A stretch of DNA of 64,000 nt from Parapristionchus giblindavisi (Eukaryota; Nematoda; Chromadorea; Rhabditida; Diplogasteridae). The notes beneath the pieces are model-generated. The model was not told the origin of the DNA, did no database searches, and saw only the letters and a program-made list of their open reading frames with translations. The stretch lies in assembly GCA_943737045.1 (NCBI GenBank), contig CALSFV010000008.1, positions 1,736,001 to 1,800,000 of the forward strand. Reading direction: 5' to 3'. Positions 1 through 9,003 of the stretch are shown here, in pieces; position 1 is the stretch's first letter; each line of letters starts with the position of its first letter. The translations under genes and the position numbers were made by a program.

Positions 1-289
1 TGAAAATTTCCTTCAGGTTAATACCCGGTGCATGACACCCACAGAAATAAAATGAATAGACAAATGAATAGACTGATAAGTGTACCATATGAGATCACTA
101 CTATAGCTAGATTATTCGATTAACGATAAAATAATAGGAAAATGATTGAAAAATAAAAGACTTGCTTTTTTCCCCTCCATGATTCTGATGTATAGATGCA
201 TCGGTTTTCATGGGAACAATGAAATTGGTCGAAGATGTAGTCTGTTTACGTTTTATCAATAAAGATGGTCAAAAATGTAGTCAAACACT

Positions 290-372
290 GGAGCCATGGA
301 GATGAAGAAACATGAGATGAAACATGACATGAAACATGGAGATGGAGATGAAGGAGAGGAGGAAACAAAAAA
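290..372. repeat. Purine-rich low-complexity tract
   Basis: The plus strand is almost entirely A and G, with irregular repeats of GGAGATGA, AAACATGA and GAGGAGGAAA. It is simple-sequence DNA. The minus-strand open frame across it translates to a Ser/Phe-rich string and is not a credible protein. Confidence 0.7.
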
Positions 373-418
373 AGAATAGGGAGTGATGAATATAAATAGT
401 AAAGAAATAGAAGTGAAT

Positions 419-486
419 ACAAAACTTTCTGTTTTAAATAATGAGTGCTGTATTATATCGCTCGTATGTAGATTAGTTGAAACGTG
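419..486 (+). repeat. Degenerate dispersed repeat, copy 1
   Basis: This copy shares the blocks CAAAACTTT, TTTTAAATAATGAGT and TAGATTAGTTGAAAC, in the same order and orientation, with 984-1086. The spacing differs through insertions, so this is an old local duplication or two copies of an old interspersed element. No coding potential is seen. Confidence 0.5.
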
Positions 487-983
487 GAAGATCTCGTTTA
501 AAATTCCTAGCAAATCGAGTCGAGAGAAGAGGGTGAGGAAGATAAAGAAAGAAAGTGAGAAAAGAGAGAGAGACATCCCGACCAAAAATCTGCTTTTCTG
601 CGTTTCTTGTTCTCATTTCTATTTATCTATACCTCACGCGTAACTTTCTAAAAAAAGCCGCACGAGTGATTTTATGGATATTTAGAGTTGACACGTTCTA
701 TCGTTTTTAAGGGGAAGTTTCCTCTATCAATGGACTCTTCACTCTGTTCTCTAACAACGATAGAGCGTAGACCGTCGAAGAGACCGTTGACAAAGGTGTC
801 GGTCCCTTTAAAGATTTGGAGATTGTTCATGGCTGATTTCACCGAGATTGAAAGTGAAAATCATTTAGTATGATCCGTTTATACAAATTTTTGTTCTAAT
901 TAACGTAATGTACTTCAAATAACTTCATTCCTCCCTGTTTTTAGCCGAAGTTTGCTTCCACATACCATAATAAAGAAGCGAGT

Positions 984-1086
984 TCAAAACTTTATTTACC
1001 ACAAAAAATATTTTAAATAATGAGTACAGTCATTGTCCAGTCACAGAGTCACAGAGAATATCCATCGCTCCTAGATTAGTTGAAAC
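984..1086 (+). repeat. Degenerate dispersed repeat, copy 2
   Basis: This is the second copy of the repeat at 419-486. It has the same ordered blocks but carries extra sequence between them, including a short direct repeat of CACAGAGT. Confidence 0.5.
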
Positions 1087-1368
1087 TGATCCAGCCTGAA
1101 ATCAAAGGGTTCAAATGTGTCATGACTTCATTGCCTACTGGATAGTATGACCAGAGCTCTAAAAGTCCTATTGGTGATAAATATCGAAAATGATTTTGCG
1201 CTTTTAATGCGTTTTGACGATGTACGCTCATGGCGAAGCGAAATGTGGCATTCGTGAAAAGAGAAGAAATGATAAGAGGAAAAAACGAGAGCGTGGGCAA
1301 AACGTTCGTAGTATTCTTATTTTCTTTCTGAAGCATTTGAGCAAAGTCAAATCATGTGTAGAACGTAC

Positions 1369-2756
1369 CTCAGAATCAGTCGTTGATAATCCTTCCAGTA
1401 GACATATGCAATACTTGATATGATAACAATGATAAAGAACATTGCTGAGCAAAATGCAATCAGAAACTTCAATTCTGAAAAAAAAAACATTTTTGAAAAT
1501 AATTTTTTTTAAATAAGTAAATATATACCCTCGGGGTATAGAAGGTCCGCTGAACCATAGTATACCATAACAAATATGGCGACGACGGCTTGCGAAATCT
1601 GAAAATATGGAATTGTAATAATTTTCATTTATTGGTATCGAATAAAAACTCAAAAGTATCTACGTTGTTTTATTTAAAGATGGGGACCCACGAGTTTTTT
1701 CGTGACTAGACTGGCCAGGCATAACTATAGATCACATCTCCCTGTATCCAAAAACAATTTTCTCTAAAATAATAGGTGCACTGGAATACCGTAATCCGAG
1801 CTCAAAGTTCGTTATTACCCCAAGATGTCCTCATTATCAGGGAACGCGCGCAATTTCAAATATGAACGACAAATGTATTGAAAATTGCAAACGGGAATCG
1901 AACACGCGTGACGCGGTTACAAGTGCCGACTACTAGCCATTGAGCCACACGCTCTATGCGCTCAATCTCTCAATTCTAATAGAGAATAGAGTGTCACTTC
2001 CTACCTCCCATGTTAGAGATGAAAATAGTGCACCCCAATTCTCCTGGTCCCCCTTCTTTAAAACCATTTAAAGGTGGTGTCCTACGAATATTTTCGTGAA
2101 TAAACTGTGAAGACAGGATGGTAGCAAAAGTCGTATAAGTCACCGCATACTATTTCTTTTATAATGATTCAGAGTATTGATTGGCATAATCACGATTGAA
2201 AGATGTTCAATAGTGCAGGGAATGGAGAAAGAGAGATGGGAAGGGGTCTAATGAGAGGGCAAAGGTTGAGTGCCGGTCGCAAACTGAACATAAACACACT
2301 TTTTACTTACAATATTTGTATGAGGGGGCTCATTCCCATCGTGGTAGGAGCCAATCATTCTTTTCGTGTTTCCCCATCTTTAATTTTGTTAATCGCTAAA
2401 ATATATTAATCAAATTGCCATACCGTGAAAGCTATCGCGAATCGTGAGAACATCAACTTTCTAGTGAAAATCAATACTGGCGCAAGAACTCCGAGCACAC
2501 AGGATACAATAATACAATATAACTGAAATTTAAAGCACGAATTTATTATTTAAACCGATAAATATTGATTGAAAATTGTGAATATTCATCGAAAGTAGTA
2601 CAAATTATTAATTTAATAATGTAATTATTGATTTAAACTAACAATAACACGAGGTCGTCCTTGCACATTATCGATTGATTGAATCGAGAAGATACTGATG
2701 ACCAGACTAGAACAAAACTGTACCAAGGCACACAGTATGAGGGCTACGTCAAATAT
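1369..2756 (-). CDS. Multi-pass membrane protein, four internal exons (partial gene)
   Basis: Four minus-strand exons can be read with GT/AG borders and matching phases: 2649(or 2667)-2756, 2424-2522, 1529-1598 and 1369-1474. Each contributes a strongly hydrophobic stretch, for example VALILCALVQFCSSLVIS, YCIIVSCVLGVLAPVLIF, AVVAIFVMVYY and FCSAMFFIIVIISSIAYVY, followed by the polar tail WKDYQRLIL. That pattern suggests about four membrane helices with short loops, as in small tetraspan proteins. Phases run 0, 0, 1, 2, and one codon is split across the 54-base intron at 1475-1528. The 825-base intron at 1599-2423 holds two mobile-element insertions. The first coding exon, start codon and C-terminus were not found. 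The exon structure is read from the sequence; the tetraspan likeness is inference, and no family is recognised. Confidence 0.55.
1673..2062. mobile_element. Element with inverted-repeat ends and a tRNA-like core
   Basis: The left end reads TTTAAAGATGGGGACC and the right end, on the opposite strand, reads TTTAAAGAAGGGGGACC, giving imperfect terminal inverted repeats over about 390 bp. There is no open frame, so it would be a non-autonomous element. A tRNA-like segment with box A- and box B-like motifs lies inside on the minus strand. It sits in an intron of the membrane-protein gene. The TTAA at the ends could be a target duplication, as in piggyBac-type insertions, but this is inference. Confidence 0.5.
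1887..1954 (-). other. tRNA-like (SINE head-like) sequence
   Basis: Read on the minus strand, this has a box A-like TGGCTCAATGGCTAGTAG and a box B-like GTGTTCGATTCCC at roughly tRNA spacing. The anticodon stem does not close cleanly and the acceptor stem is poor. I therefore take it as a tRNA-derived relic inside a mobile element, not as a working tRNA gene. Confidence 0.5.
2067..2200 (+). mobile_element. Truncated relative of the element at 6591
   Basis: It starts TTTAAAGGTGG only four bases after the preceding element ends. For about 130 bases it follows the left part of the 6591-6938 element, including the shared AATATTTTCGTGAA, AAACTGTGAAGACAG and TAGCAAAAG blocks. No matching right end is seen, so it is 3'-truncated or diverged. 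Confidence 0.55.
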
Positions 2757-3903
2757 CTGCAATCGATAATGTTAAAATCAATAATGATATGCAATTTTTT
2801 GGTTATCCATAATTCTTTGTATTTTGTAAGCAAGAAGAAGTAGTTTGCGAAATGAATAGACCAATTTATGAATGAATTGGTCTGTGATGAAAGATGAATG
2901 TAAGAAAAAAACTTTTCGATCTATGAAGGACCTCATGACTCCGCGAAAATGAGTAAGCGTGATAAATTATTGCATTGTATTAAGTTAATAATTATTAAAC
3001 ATATAATTATTGTCCGTATAAAATGTACTTGCAAAAGAAAATTACAAAGTGCATGTAAATACCAAGACAACTGGCGCATGCACTCTCTCGCCTAAATCTC
3101 GATTACCTTTCCACTTCCTCACACCTATCTACACCGTCTGAGATTTAAAAGATATCGTTCTCGTTTATGAACTATGTGAAAAAGGTAATAGTCATTGCGG
3201 AGGTGTACAAATAAATAAAGATTTTTATACGCTCAATAAGTGCATGTACGGATTTATAATATTATAGCTTGAAAATATTGTTTAAATTGTGCCTATTAAA
3301 TTAATAATATTAATAGATATAAAAAATTAGTAATTATATCGAATAGGTATAATTACTTATTCTACGACTCACCTCCATTCTGTTGAACTTCCCGAAGTGG
3401 CGATATATTGTGTTGAAAGACTATTAAGTTCAATGGATCAATGAACATAGTCATGGTTTTTCAGACAAACACAAGGGAGAGGCAGAGGAAGGCAGGGATA
3501 GAGAGAGAGAGACAAAGAAATAGAAGGAGAGATAGACAGACAGATCGAAATAAATGGTGAAATGGAGTGATGATAGATAAAGTTGAGAGAGAAAAGAGGT
3601 AAAAAGAGATTAGTCATAGTCATCTCTTTTCTATGAGTCACGAATACGAGATTTTGACGATCGAATGTTCATTTTTTTGAATTATTGCTAGAAATCCTTT
3701 TATAAATTTCAATACATCTGCATTTACTGTTGACTGAATGGCTTATAACAAATTTTGAATCTCTTCTGTTTAATAAGTGAAAAAGGTAAAGTTTTATTGA
3801 ACAATATGATTAAATAATACACAGTGATGATAGAAATGAATGTAAAATTAAATACAGTTAATATATACTAATTTGTTATAGCAGAAGAAAAACATCTTGA
3901 AAT
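2757..3903. other. AT-rich intergenic or intronic stretch
   Basis: No confident exon is seen. Minus-strand splice-like sites occur (for example a GTGAGT donor near 3370 and a pyrimidine-rich acceptor near 3145), so 5' exons of the membrane-protein gene may be here, but the phases could not be joined. The rest is AT-rich with many short TTAATAAT-like runs. Confidence 0.4.
3464..3612. repeat. GA-rich simple-sequence tract
   Basis: The plus strand is dominated by GAGAGAGA, GACAGACAGA and AGAAGGAGAG runs. The minus-strand open frame over it is a Ser/Leu/Pro-rich repeat translation and not a gene. Confidence 0.75.
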
Positions 3904-4023
3904 CTAATCCCAATTCCCTTCAGCTAGATTGCTACCCTCTACCCACAAAATAGACAACGGAATAAAGATAAATATGAACAAGACGCATCTATGTAACTCC
4001 ATGTTCGCTCCCAAGGTAGTCAT
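3904..4023 (-). CDS. Short ORF with signal peptide, probable first exon
   Basis: This 39-residue frame starts with a Met (a second Met lies at residue 8) and has the hydrophobic core CVLFIFIFIPLSILWVEG, which looks like a secretory signal ending near a small residue, followed by SNLAEGNWD and a stop. Possible GT donors (GTAGAG, GTAGCA) lie at the end of the core, so it is more likely the first exon of a secreted-protein gene than a complete protein. It lies about 130 bp beyond the end of the 4150-6079 gene, on the same strand. It may be an independent gene or, less likely, an alternative exon. Function unknown. Confidence 0.35.
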   Translation of the reverse strand: MTTLGANMELHRCVLFIFIFIPLSILWVEGSNLAEGNWD

Positions 4024-4149
4024 GATTAATCGTTTGAATATAAGGAATTCACAAAGCCCCGAAAATATAAGCCAAAATTATAAGTATTGTAACAGTTGAC
4101 TATGTAATGATGAGAGCAGTAAGCTTGGGGTTCAGCATGTCCAAGAAGT

Positions 4150-6079
4150 TCACCAAGCTCTATCTATTATGTCATATCTAGTCAGATTTTCACATGAGCA
4201 ATTGAACGGTTCAGAGAAATTTGCTGTAGTGAATGATCTCATGTAATCTCCGATAGCGGAAAAGAATTTGTACTTGCCGTTTAAGAAACAATATGGATAC
4301 ATGAGAACTTGGGAATTCTGGAACAGTTTATATTATTTTTTTAAATTATAGTCAACTTAGCTACCTAGATCCTCTTTATATTTATTTAAGCTTATTTTGG
4401 CTACACTTCCGTCCTTACCGTCTTTCTTTATGAAATTAAGGTTTCAAACCTCCGTGATTTCATACAGATTGTAGTCCTGTCCATAGACGAAATCAATATA
4501 TGTGGAGTTCTTTAGCATGACGAATCCGCAGTACTGTTCATTATGAGTGTTCGTAGGAGCCACGGTCGATGTGTCTGATTATGTTATTTGTTCTAGTTTA
4601 TCTACTAATTTATGGTAAATATTTAAAGGGACCGGGAAACGAAAAACAAGTTGATCTCATATAAAAGAGCTTTTAAATTCTGTTTCGAATTATATACATC
4701 TTATATCTTAAGAATTCTCTGGTAAGGAGAACGGCGCAGTTAAAAAACTACAGTCTGCTCCAGATAGCGGGAGCCTTTTCCTAATTGCCACACCAACTCT
4801 TTGGATACGACTTGAAATTGAATATTTTGATGATAATTCTATCCGCAGTGGGGAATTATAAAGAATAAAACTCAATAATGGGCTATTTTAAGCTTTTTGA
4901 TGGAGTTAGCATACTGTAGTTCGGAAACCTCGCCCGTGGTGTGGAGCAGGCTACAGTAATCCAACTTCTTACCAGAGCTTTTTTTCAAACTTTCAAATAC
5001 ATATTTCTGAATAGTTCTTTGAGCTTATCAACATGAGATCAACTATGTTAACTATTTCGAATCGAAATTTTTGGATGCCATCTGCCTTTAACAAACCTTC
5101 ATAGATTGCGGGGGCCACATTCTCATGCAGAATTTCGTCGAACTTGGCTTCATTTAGGCAGTGACCGTCAATTTTTGGCTGTTCATTATCTACGATATAA
5201 TTACGAATTCCTTTATTTATTTATTCCATCAATTATATTCATGAATACATTAGAAAAAAATAGAAACAATTTCATATTTAAAAATATTTAAAAAAAATTA
5301 AATATTGTTCACCGTATTTAAAAAAAACAATGAAATAACTCAAACCGAGAGTAACTATGAATACAGCATTGTCCTCCTGTGTAACAACATCATCAGTAGT
5401 AATAGTTTTCCATTCCGTTTTCTAAATGAATTCATTGGTCTTCTTGTTCGAACAAATACGAACTTACAGAAAAATTCTTGTAACATGAACACATTTTTGT
5501 ATTGAAATCGTAGCTAAATGATGACAGGTATGCACCGATTACTTTATATTTAATTGTGCAATTACATTAAGATTCCCGACATTTATGTTTATTCGAAAGT
5601 TTGCATAATTATTCTTATTTTATCATTATTCTATTATTCTTATTCTAGTTTGTATAATTATTCAGCTAAATATTATCCCAACCTGATTGCTGCACCGTCG
5701 GTATTGACGCATAATGTAGCACAATCTTTTAAGGACCTACGTATTGATCCACCAATTTTGTCATCTAGATCAACATCATGTGGAGCGCGAATCAATTTCG
5801 CTGCTCTTTTCTGAAATTAAAGTGTTTCTTGTCAATGTTTCCCGCAAAAAATAATGACAAGAAATGGGAAACTCTATGAATGACCTTATGATATTTTTAA
5901 TAGTAATTATAAATTATATAGTTATATAGTATTAAGGTTCTGTCTATTTGGTTACGAAACTGATCTAAATAAGACCCACTTACCGCTTTACCCCCTTGGA
6001 CTGGCAAGTCACATTTATCAGCTTCTACCATTAACAAGAATGAACAGACCAATGGAATAACTGCATGAATTCCGACCAT
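4150..6079 (-). CDS. Secreted cysteine-containing protein, multi-exon, family unknown
   Basis: Exon 1 (5984-6079) encodes a signal peptide, MVGIHAVIPLVCSFLLMVEA, then DKCDLPVQGGKA and a GTAAGT donor. An in-frame Met at 6115 is an alternative start. Exon 2 (5683-5810) joins in phase 0 across a 173-base intron and is charged (DVDLDDKIGGSIRRSLKDC). Exons 5346-5421 and 5097-5189 join in phase 1 and give EDNAVFIVTL then DNEQPKIDGHC. Exon 5 starts at 5023 after a 73-base intron and runs to about 4900 (KKLDYCSLLHTTGEVSELQ). Exons 4450-4574 and 4150-4317 join in phase 0 and carry NEQYCGFVML, YPYCFLNGKYKFF and FNCSCENLTRY before a stop. The join from exon 2 to exon 3 is out of phase, and the segment 4690-4880 was not resolved, so an exon is missed or the gene is damaged. 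Several cysteines and N-glycosylation-like sites fit a secreted protein. I do not recognise the family. Confidence 0.5.
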
Positions 6080-6115
6080 ATCTATTACAAACCAGTTACT
6101 AGTAAGGATTTGCAT

Positions 6116-6590
6116 GTAAATGGTAAGGAATGTAAGGACTTTTATCCGGATTCTTCTCCGGATTTCTCTTAGTTGCTTAGTGAATCCACTTTGCAGTGAT
6201 TTATGGACACTTATTCCTCCGAAACATGAAAGAAGGATTTATGTGAAAGAAGAAGGAAGACTGCTGAAGCAGATAACTACAGTACCTCGAGCTATCTCGA
6301 GATACAGTAATTCTTCTAATCTGAGCTTGTGATGCTGTATTATGGAAAACCAATTATTCATGGTAATTCTTTATGAATTCATTATTGAAATTTTAAAACT
6401 ATTAGAAGTCAACTTTTCTCACTACAATTTTTCGAACTCAGTCTTAATTATAATATTTCAAAAATGTTGCTATAATATGTATACTTAATAGCGCATAGAA
6501 AACTAACAAGGGAATGGTCAACCATCCCCGTCGAGTTATGACTAGTGACATATACCATTCGAACCGCCATGTGATTCTGATAATACATCG
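6116..6590. other. Intergenic stretch with two short hairpins
   Basis: This is the presumed upstream flank of the secreted-protein gene. A 70-residue plus-strand frame at 6120-6332 has no recognisable motif and is probably chance. Two small perfect hairpins are visible: ATCCGGATTCTTCTCCGGAT near 6145 and CTCGAGCTATCTCGAG near 6287. No promoter element can be asserted. Confidence 0.4.
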
Positions 6591-6938
6591 TTAAAGGTGG
6601 ACTCCCGCGAATATTTTCGTGAACAAACTGTGAAGACAGAATGATAGCAAAAGTTATTCTACATACCGTACACTATTTATTTTATGCTAATTCAGCATAT
6701 TGATCGCTAGAATCATGAATGAATCATCCTATCAAACTCAGGCAAAGGCGCGCTTTTTGAAAATAAGAAAGTTCGGCAATAGGATTCGAACCCGCGACCA
6801 TGCGCTCTCTAGTTAGAAGTTTTACCACTACGCTAAGGGGACAATGGCTAGTCTCCCTATCTTCTTGCATATCACTAGACACTTGCATAAGCGAGATATA
6901 AGAGATTTGCATGATCATTCGCGGGTCTCCACCTTTAA
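6591..6938. mobile_element. 348-bp element with inverted-repeat ends and a tRNA-like core
   Basis: The left end is TTAAAGGTGGACTCCCGCGA and the right end on the other strand is TTAAAGGTGGAGACCCGCGA, so about 22 bp of near-perfect terminal inverted repeat. A subterminal palindrome CGAATATTTTCG follows the left end. A tRNA-like block lies on the minus strand inside. There is no transposase frame. The left half matches 2067-2200, which shows a repeated family. It can be described as a MITE-like element that has acquired, or evolved around, a tRNA-derived internal promoter. Confidence 0.65.
6775..6840 (-). other. tRNA-like sequence inside the MITE-like element
   Basis: The minus strand reads CCCCTTAGCGTAGTGGTAAA, a good box A, and later GCGGGTTCGAATCC, a good box B, at tRNA spacing. 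The anticodon arm pairs poorly, so it is a tRNA-derived Pol III promoter relic and not a functional tRNA gene. Confidence 0.6.
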
Positions 6939-7063
6939 TGACTAGACTCAAACGTTTATGATCTTCGAGAAAATCGATATTGAAATTCGGCCAAATTCGC
7001 GTGGTTTCCTACACAAAGCATGCGGATGGGTTGGTGAACTTTACTATCTTCTTTCGAAACATC

Positions 7064-7135
7064 GGCTCGTGTAGTGTAGTGGATAAGATGTCTGCATTTA
7101 CGTTTGACTGTCAAGGGTTCGACCCCCCTTGCCGC
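7064..7135 (+). other. tRNA-like SINE head
   Basis: GTGTAGTGTAGTGGATAAG resembles box A and AAGGGTTCGACCCCCCTT is a well-paired T arm with box B. The anticodon stem does not close, so this is a tRNA-derived SINE head or tRNA pseudogene. Its 3' part and downstream sequence recur inverted at 7504-7634. Confidence 0.6.
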
Positions 7136-7220
7136 ATTTTTCTTTTGCTGATTTTGTTGCTGTAGAAAGTTTGAAATGTTTTGCTGTGATTATAGAAAAA
7201 AGAACACACTCAACAAGTTT
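7097..7220 (+). repeat. Left arm of inverted repeat (SINE 3' part)
   Basis: From TTTACGTTTGACTGTCAAGG through the T arm, a T-rich link, GCTGATTTTGTTG and AGAACACACT, this arm matches the reverse complement of 7504-7634 at high but imperfect identity. It is one copy of a tRNA-derived SINE with its tail. Confidence 0.7.
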
Positions 7221-7503
7221 TAACAACAAAATGAGTGAAATAAGGAAAATACATCTGGGGCACATAATGAATGAACAGGAAGAACAATGACATCAAGGCT
7301 TTGGAAGACAGTTCAAGAAGAAATGGAAGCACTTACCGTACTAACATGATCTTTGATCTTTGAACTCTCATTGCTGTTTTTCAGGTCATTCATTGCATGC
7401 CCTCGACCTCGGGAGAGGGAGAGGGAGAAGAAGATTGCAAAAATAATGCCATAAACAAAAAGATCAAAGTTCTATTTTCCTTGAGGAGTGTTTTTCCATC
7501 AAG
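7221..7503. other. Spacer between the inverted arms
   Basis: About 280 bp with no gene or repeat match recognised. It contains the tandem TGATCTTTGATCTTTGAACT and a purine run GGGAGAGGGAGAGGGAGAAG. Confidence 0.4.
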
Positions 7504-7634
7504 AAAACTTGCTAAGTGTGTTCTTTTTTCTAGCTTTCATAATCATAGCAAAACATTTTAAACTTTCTACAACAACAAAATCAGCAAAAAAAAATTGCTG
7601 CAAGGGGGTCGAACCCTTGACAATCAAAAGTAAA
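7504..7634 (-). repeat. Right arm of inverted repeat (5'-truncated SINE copy)
   Basis: On the minus strand this repeats the T arm GTCAAGGGTTCGACCC, the T-run, GCTGATTTTGTTG and the AGAACACACTT tail of the left arm. It lacks the box A half, so it is a 5'-truncated copy in opposite orientation, or the arm of a fold-back element. Confidence 0.65.
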
Positions 7635-7700
7635 CTCTATCTATTTATAACTCTATCAAAGTTTAATACATCGTAAATACGAAATATATCAAGCGAGTGC

Positions 7701-7871
7701 GATCGACATGAAGTGTGTGTAATTCAGATTTTTTCCTCTTTCACGCAGTATATCACTCGATAAGTATCATTGACAATTTGACTTGTAACGAATTGTTTTG
7801 TACCAAAAACAGAGAGCATTGAAAGATAAATTTACATATTGGCCGTACTGACCACTTTGAAATAGTTTATC
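7701..7871 (+). repeat. Partial satellite unit upstream of the Penelope-like ORF
   Basis: This copy begins at GATCGACATGAAGTG and ends at AAATAGTTTATC, covering roughly the second half of the 321-bp unit. The first 90 bases are clearly diverged from array units (for example CACGCAG for CACATAG). The last 80 are almost identical, including TTTGTACCAAAAACAGAGAG. The ORF follows without a gap. Its position resembles the upstream partial copy (pseudo-LTR) known for Penelope-like elements. It carries the rarer AATTGTTTTG and GAGC variants also seen in a few array units. Confidence 0.85.
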
Positions 7872-9003
7872 CCCCAAAACAGCCTCCTCTCCATTAACTC
7901 TCTATAATATACTGAGCCGGGAAGAAGGAAAAAGTATTATCTCACTGGGAAATTATTCGGATCATAGAGGATCGTCGTGTGGTAAAGCAAGATGTGTTAT
8001 CTGTCCTAAGATGAAATGGAAGACAGCAGCTCTTAGCAACATTACTAATGACGTTTTCCTCACAAATAAACCTGAAAATCTATCATGTAAATCAAAGAAT
8101 GTAATATATATGATCAGTTGTGAAATTTGTGGTATGCAATATGTTGGAGAAACTACTCAAACTGTCAAAGCAAGAATGAGTCAACATCGTTACTCCTTTT
8201 AAAACAACAAATTGAAAACCTTTCTAAGTAGACATTTCAAAGAAGTAGGTCATGATAAAGAATCTTTCACAATCGATATATTAGACAAGGGAAAGGGCAA
8301 GAGTGAACTCCAAGAAAAAGAATTACTATGGATTAAAGCTCTAAACAGTGCATATCCACTTGGACTGAATGACTCAATTAAAAACTTTGGATACATTTCA
8401 GAAGGTATTAATCCATTGGAGAAACGTTCTCATCCATATTACTCTCTACATATCGAAGGTAACATTGAAAACCGCGGTAATAGAGCTCGAAATAGAAAAC
8501 GAAGAAAGCCAAAATACAAATGTACCAAATCTATTGAAGAAATCGTTCGTGAAATAGAAATTATCGAAACAAGAGAACTTTTTATGTACAGTAGAAAACT
8601 TCCACATCATACTCTTTCCAGGATAGAAATATTCACAGCAACTAACGAGTTTAGTCAGTTATCACATGAAATGAAATACAAAATATATAGTGTTGTATGT
8701 CCTCACTACTGGAGAAATTTCAAGGAGAGACAATATGATAATAGTAACAAGGTCATTTTGAAACTACCATTTTTGGGAAAATTCATGGAGAAAATAGGTT
8801 TGAGCAAGATGATGAACTCAGCAACCATGAAAGATTCATTTAAAACTCTTACAGAAGAAGATAAAACGAGAATTCAACTTTCATATTCTTTAGATAATCC
8901 AGTATCTTCAATATTCTGCAATTACGGACAGTTTCTTAAAATCCTAACTAGACATGATATAACGAATTATTTTGTACCAAAAACAGAGAGTATTGAAAGA
9001 TAA
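7861..9003 (+). pseudogene. Penelope-like element fragment with GIY-YIG endonuclease domain
   Basis: The frame is open from 7861 to the stop at 9001-9003, apart from one in-frame TAA at 8200-8202. In order it shows CGKARCVIC (CX4CX2C, a Penelope-type zinc-binding linker), VIYMISCEIC at 8101, YVGET at 8140, the expected catalytic Arg in KARMSQH at 8173, RHFKEVGH, and the metal-binding Glu in EKELLWIKALN at 8320, ending in PLGLN. The CxxC with later His residues fits the CCHH pattern of these endonucleases. After the domain come a basic stretch NRKRRKPKYK and about 200 more residues. No reverse transcriptase is present. The stop falls within the endonuclease, so the product would be broken. The final codons (NYFVPKTESIER, stop) lie inside the first satellite unit. 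A long tail after the endonuclease would suit the permuted (endonuclease-first, Naiad-like) order with the RT lost; that is inference. Confidence 0.85.

Larger units (their letters stand above)
1..1368. other. AT-rich non-coding stretch, no supported gene
   Basis: I see no coding signal worth reporting here. Open frames on both strands are low-complexity (Ser/Phe-rich or Lys/Arg/Glu-rich) and have no recognisable motif. The stretch holds a purine-rich tract and two copies of a degenerate dispersed repeat, listed separately. A possible last exon of the membrane-protein gene could lie on the minus strand around 1230-1330, because that reading can be joined in phase after a very short (41-base) intron, but this is too weak to call. 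Confidence 0.5.

Noticed and set aside
256..585. 109-residue minus-strand open frame
   Set aside because: It is the translation of a purine-rich simple-sequence tract, giving Ser/Phe/Leu-rich low complexity. There is no support for a gene.
4040..4110. C-terminal hydrophobic tail (VTILIILAYIFGAL) as a GPI-anchor exon of the secreted gene
   Set aside because: It has a possible acceptor, but the phase does not match the preceding exon, which reaches a stop on its own at 4150. Kept only as a possibility.
7064..7135. Functional tRNA gene
   Set aside because: Box A- and box B-like motifs are present, but the anticodon stem cannot pair and the acceptor stem is poor. The partial inverted copy nearby also points to a SINE.
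8369..8557. Second plus-strand open frame inside the Penelope-like ORF
   Set aside because: It overlaps the clearly homologous GIY-YIG frame in another phase and has no motif; it is a shadow frame.
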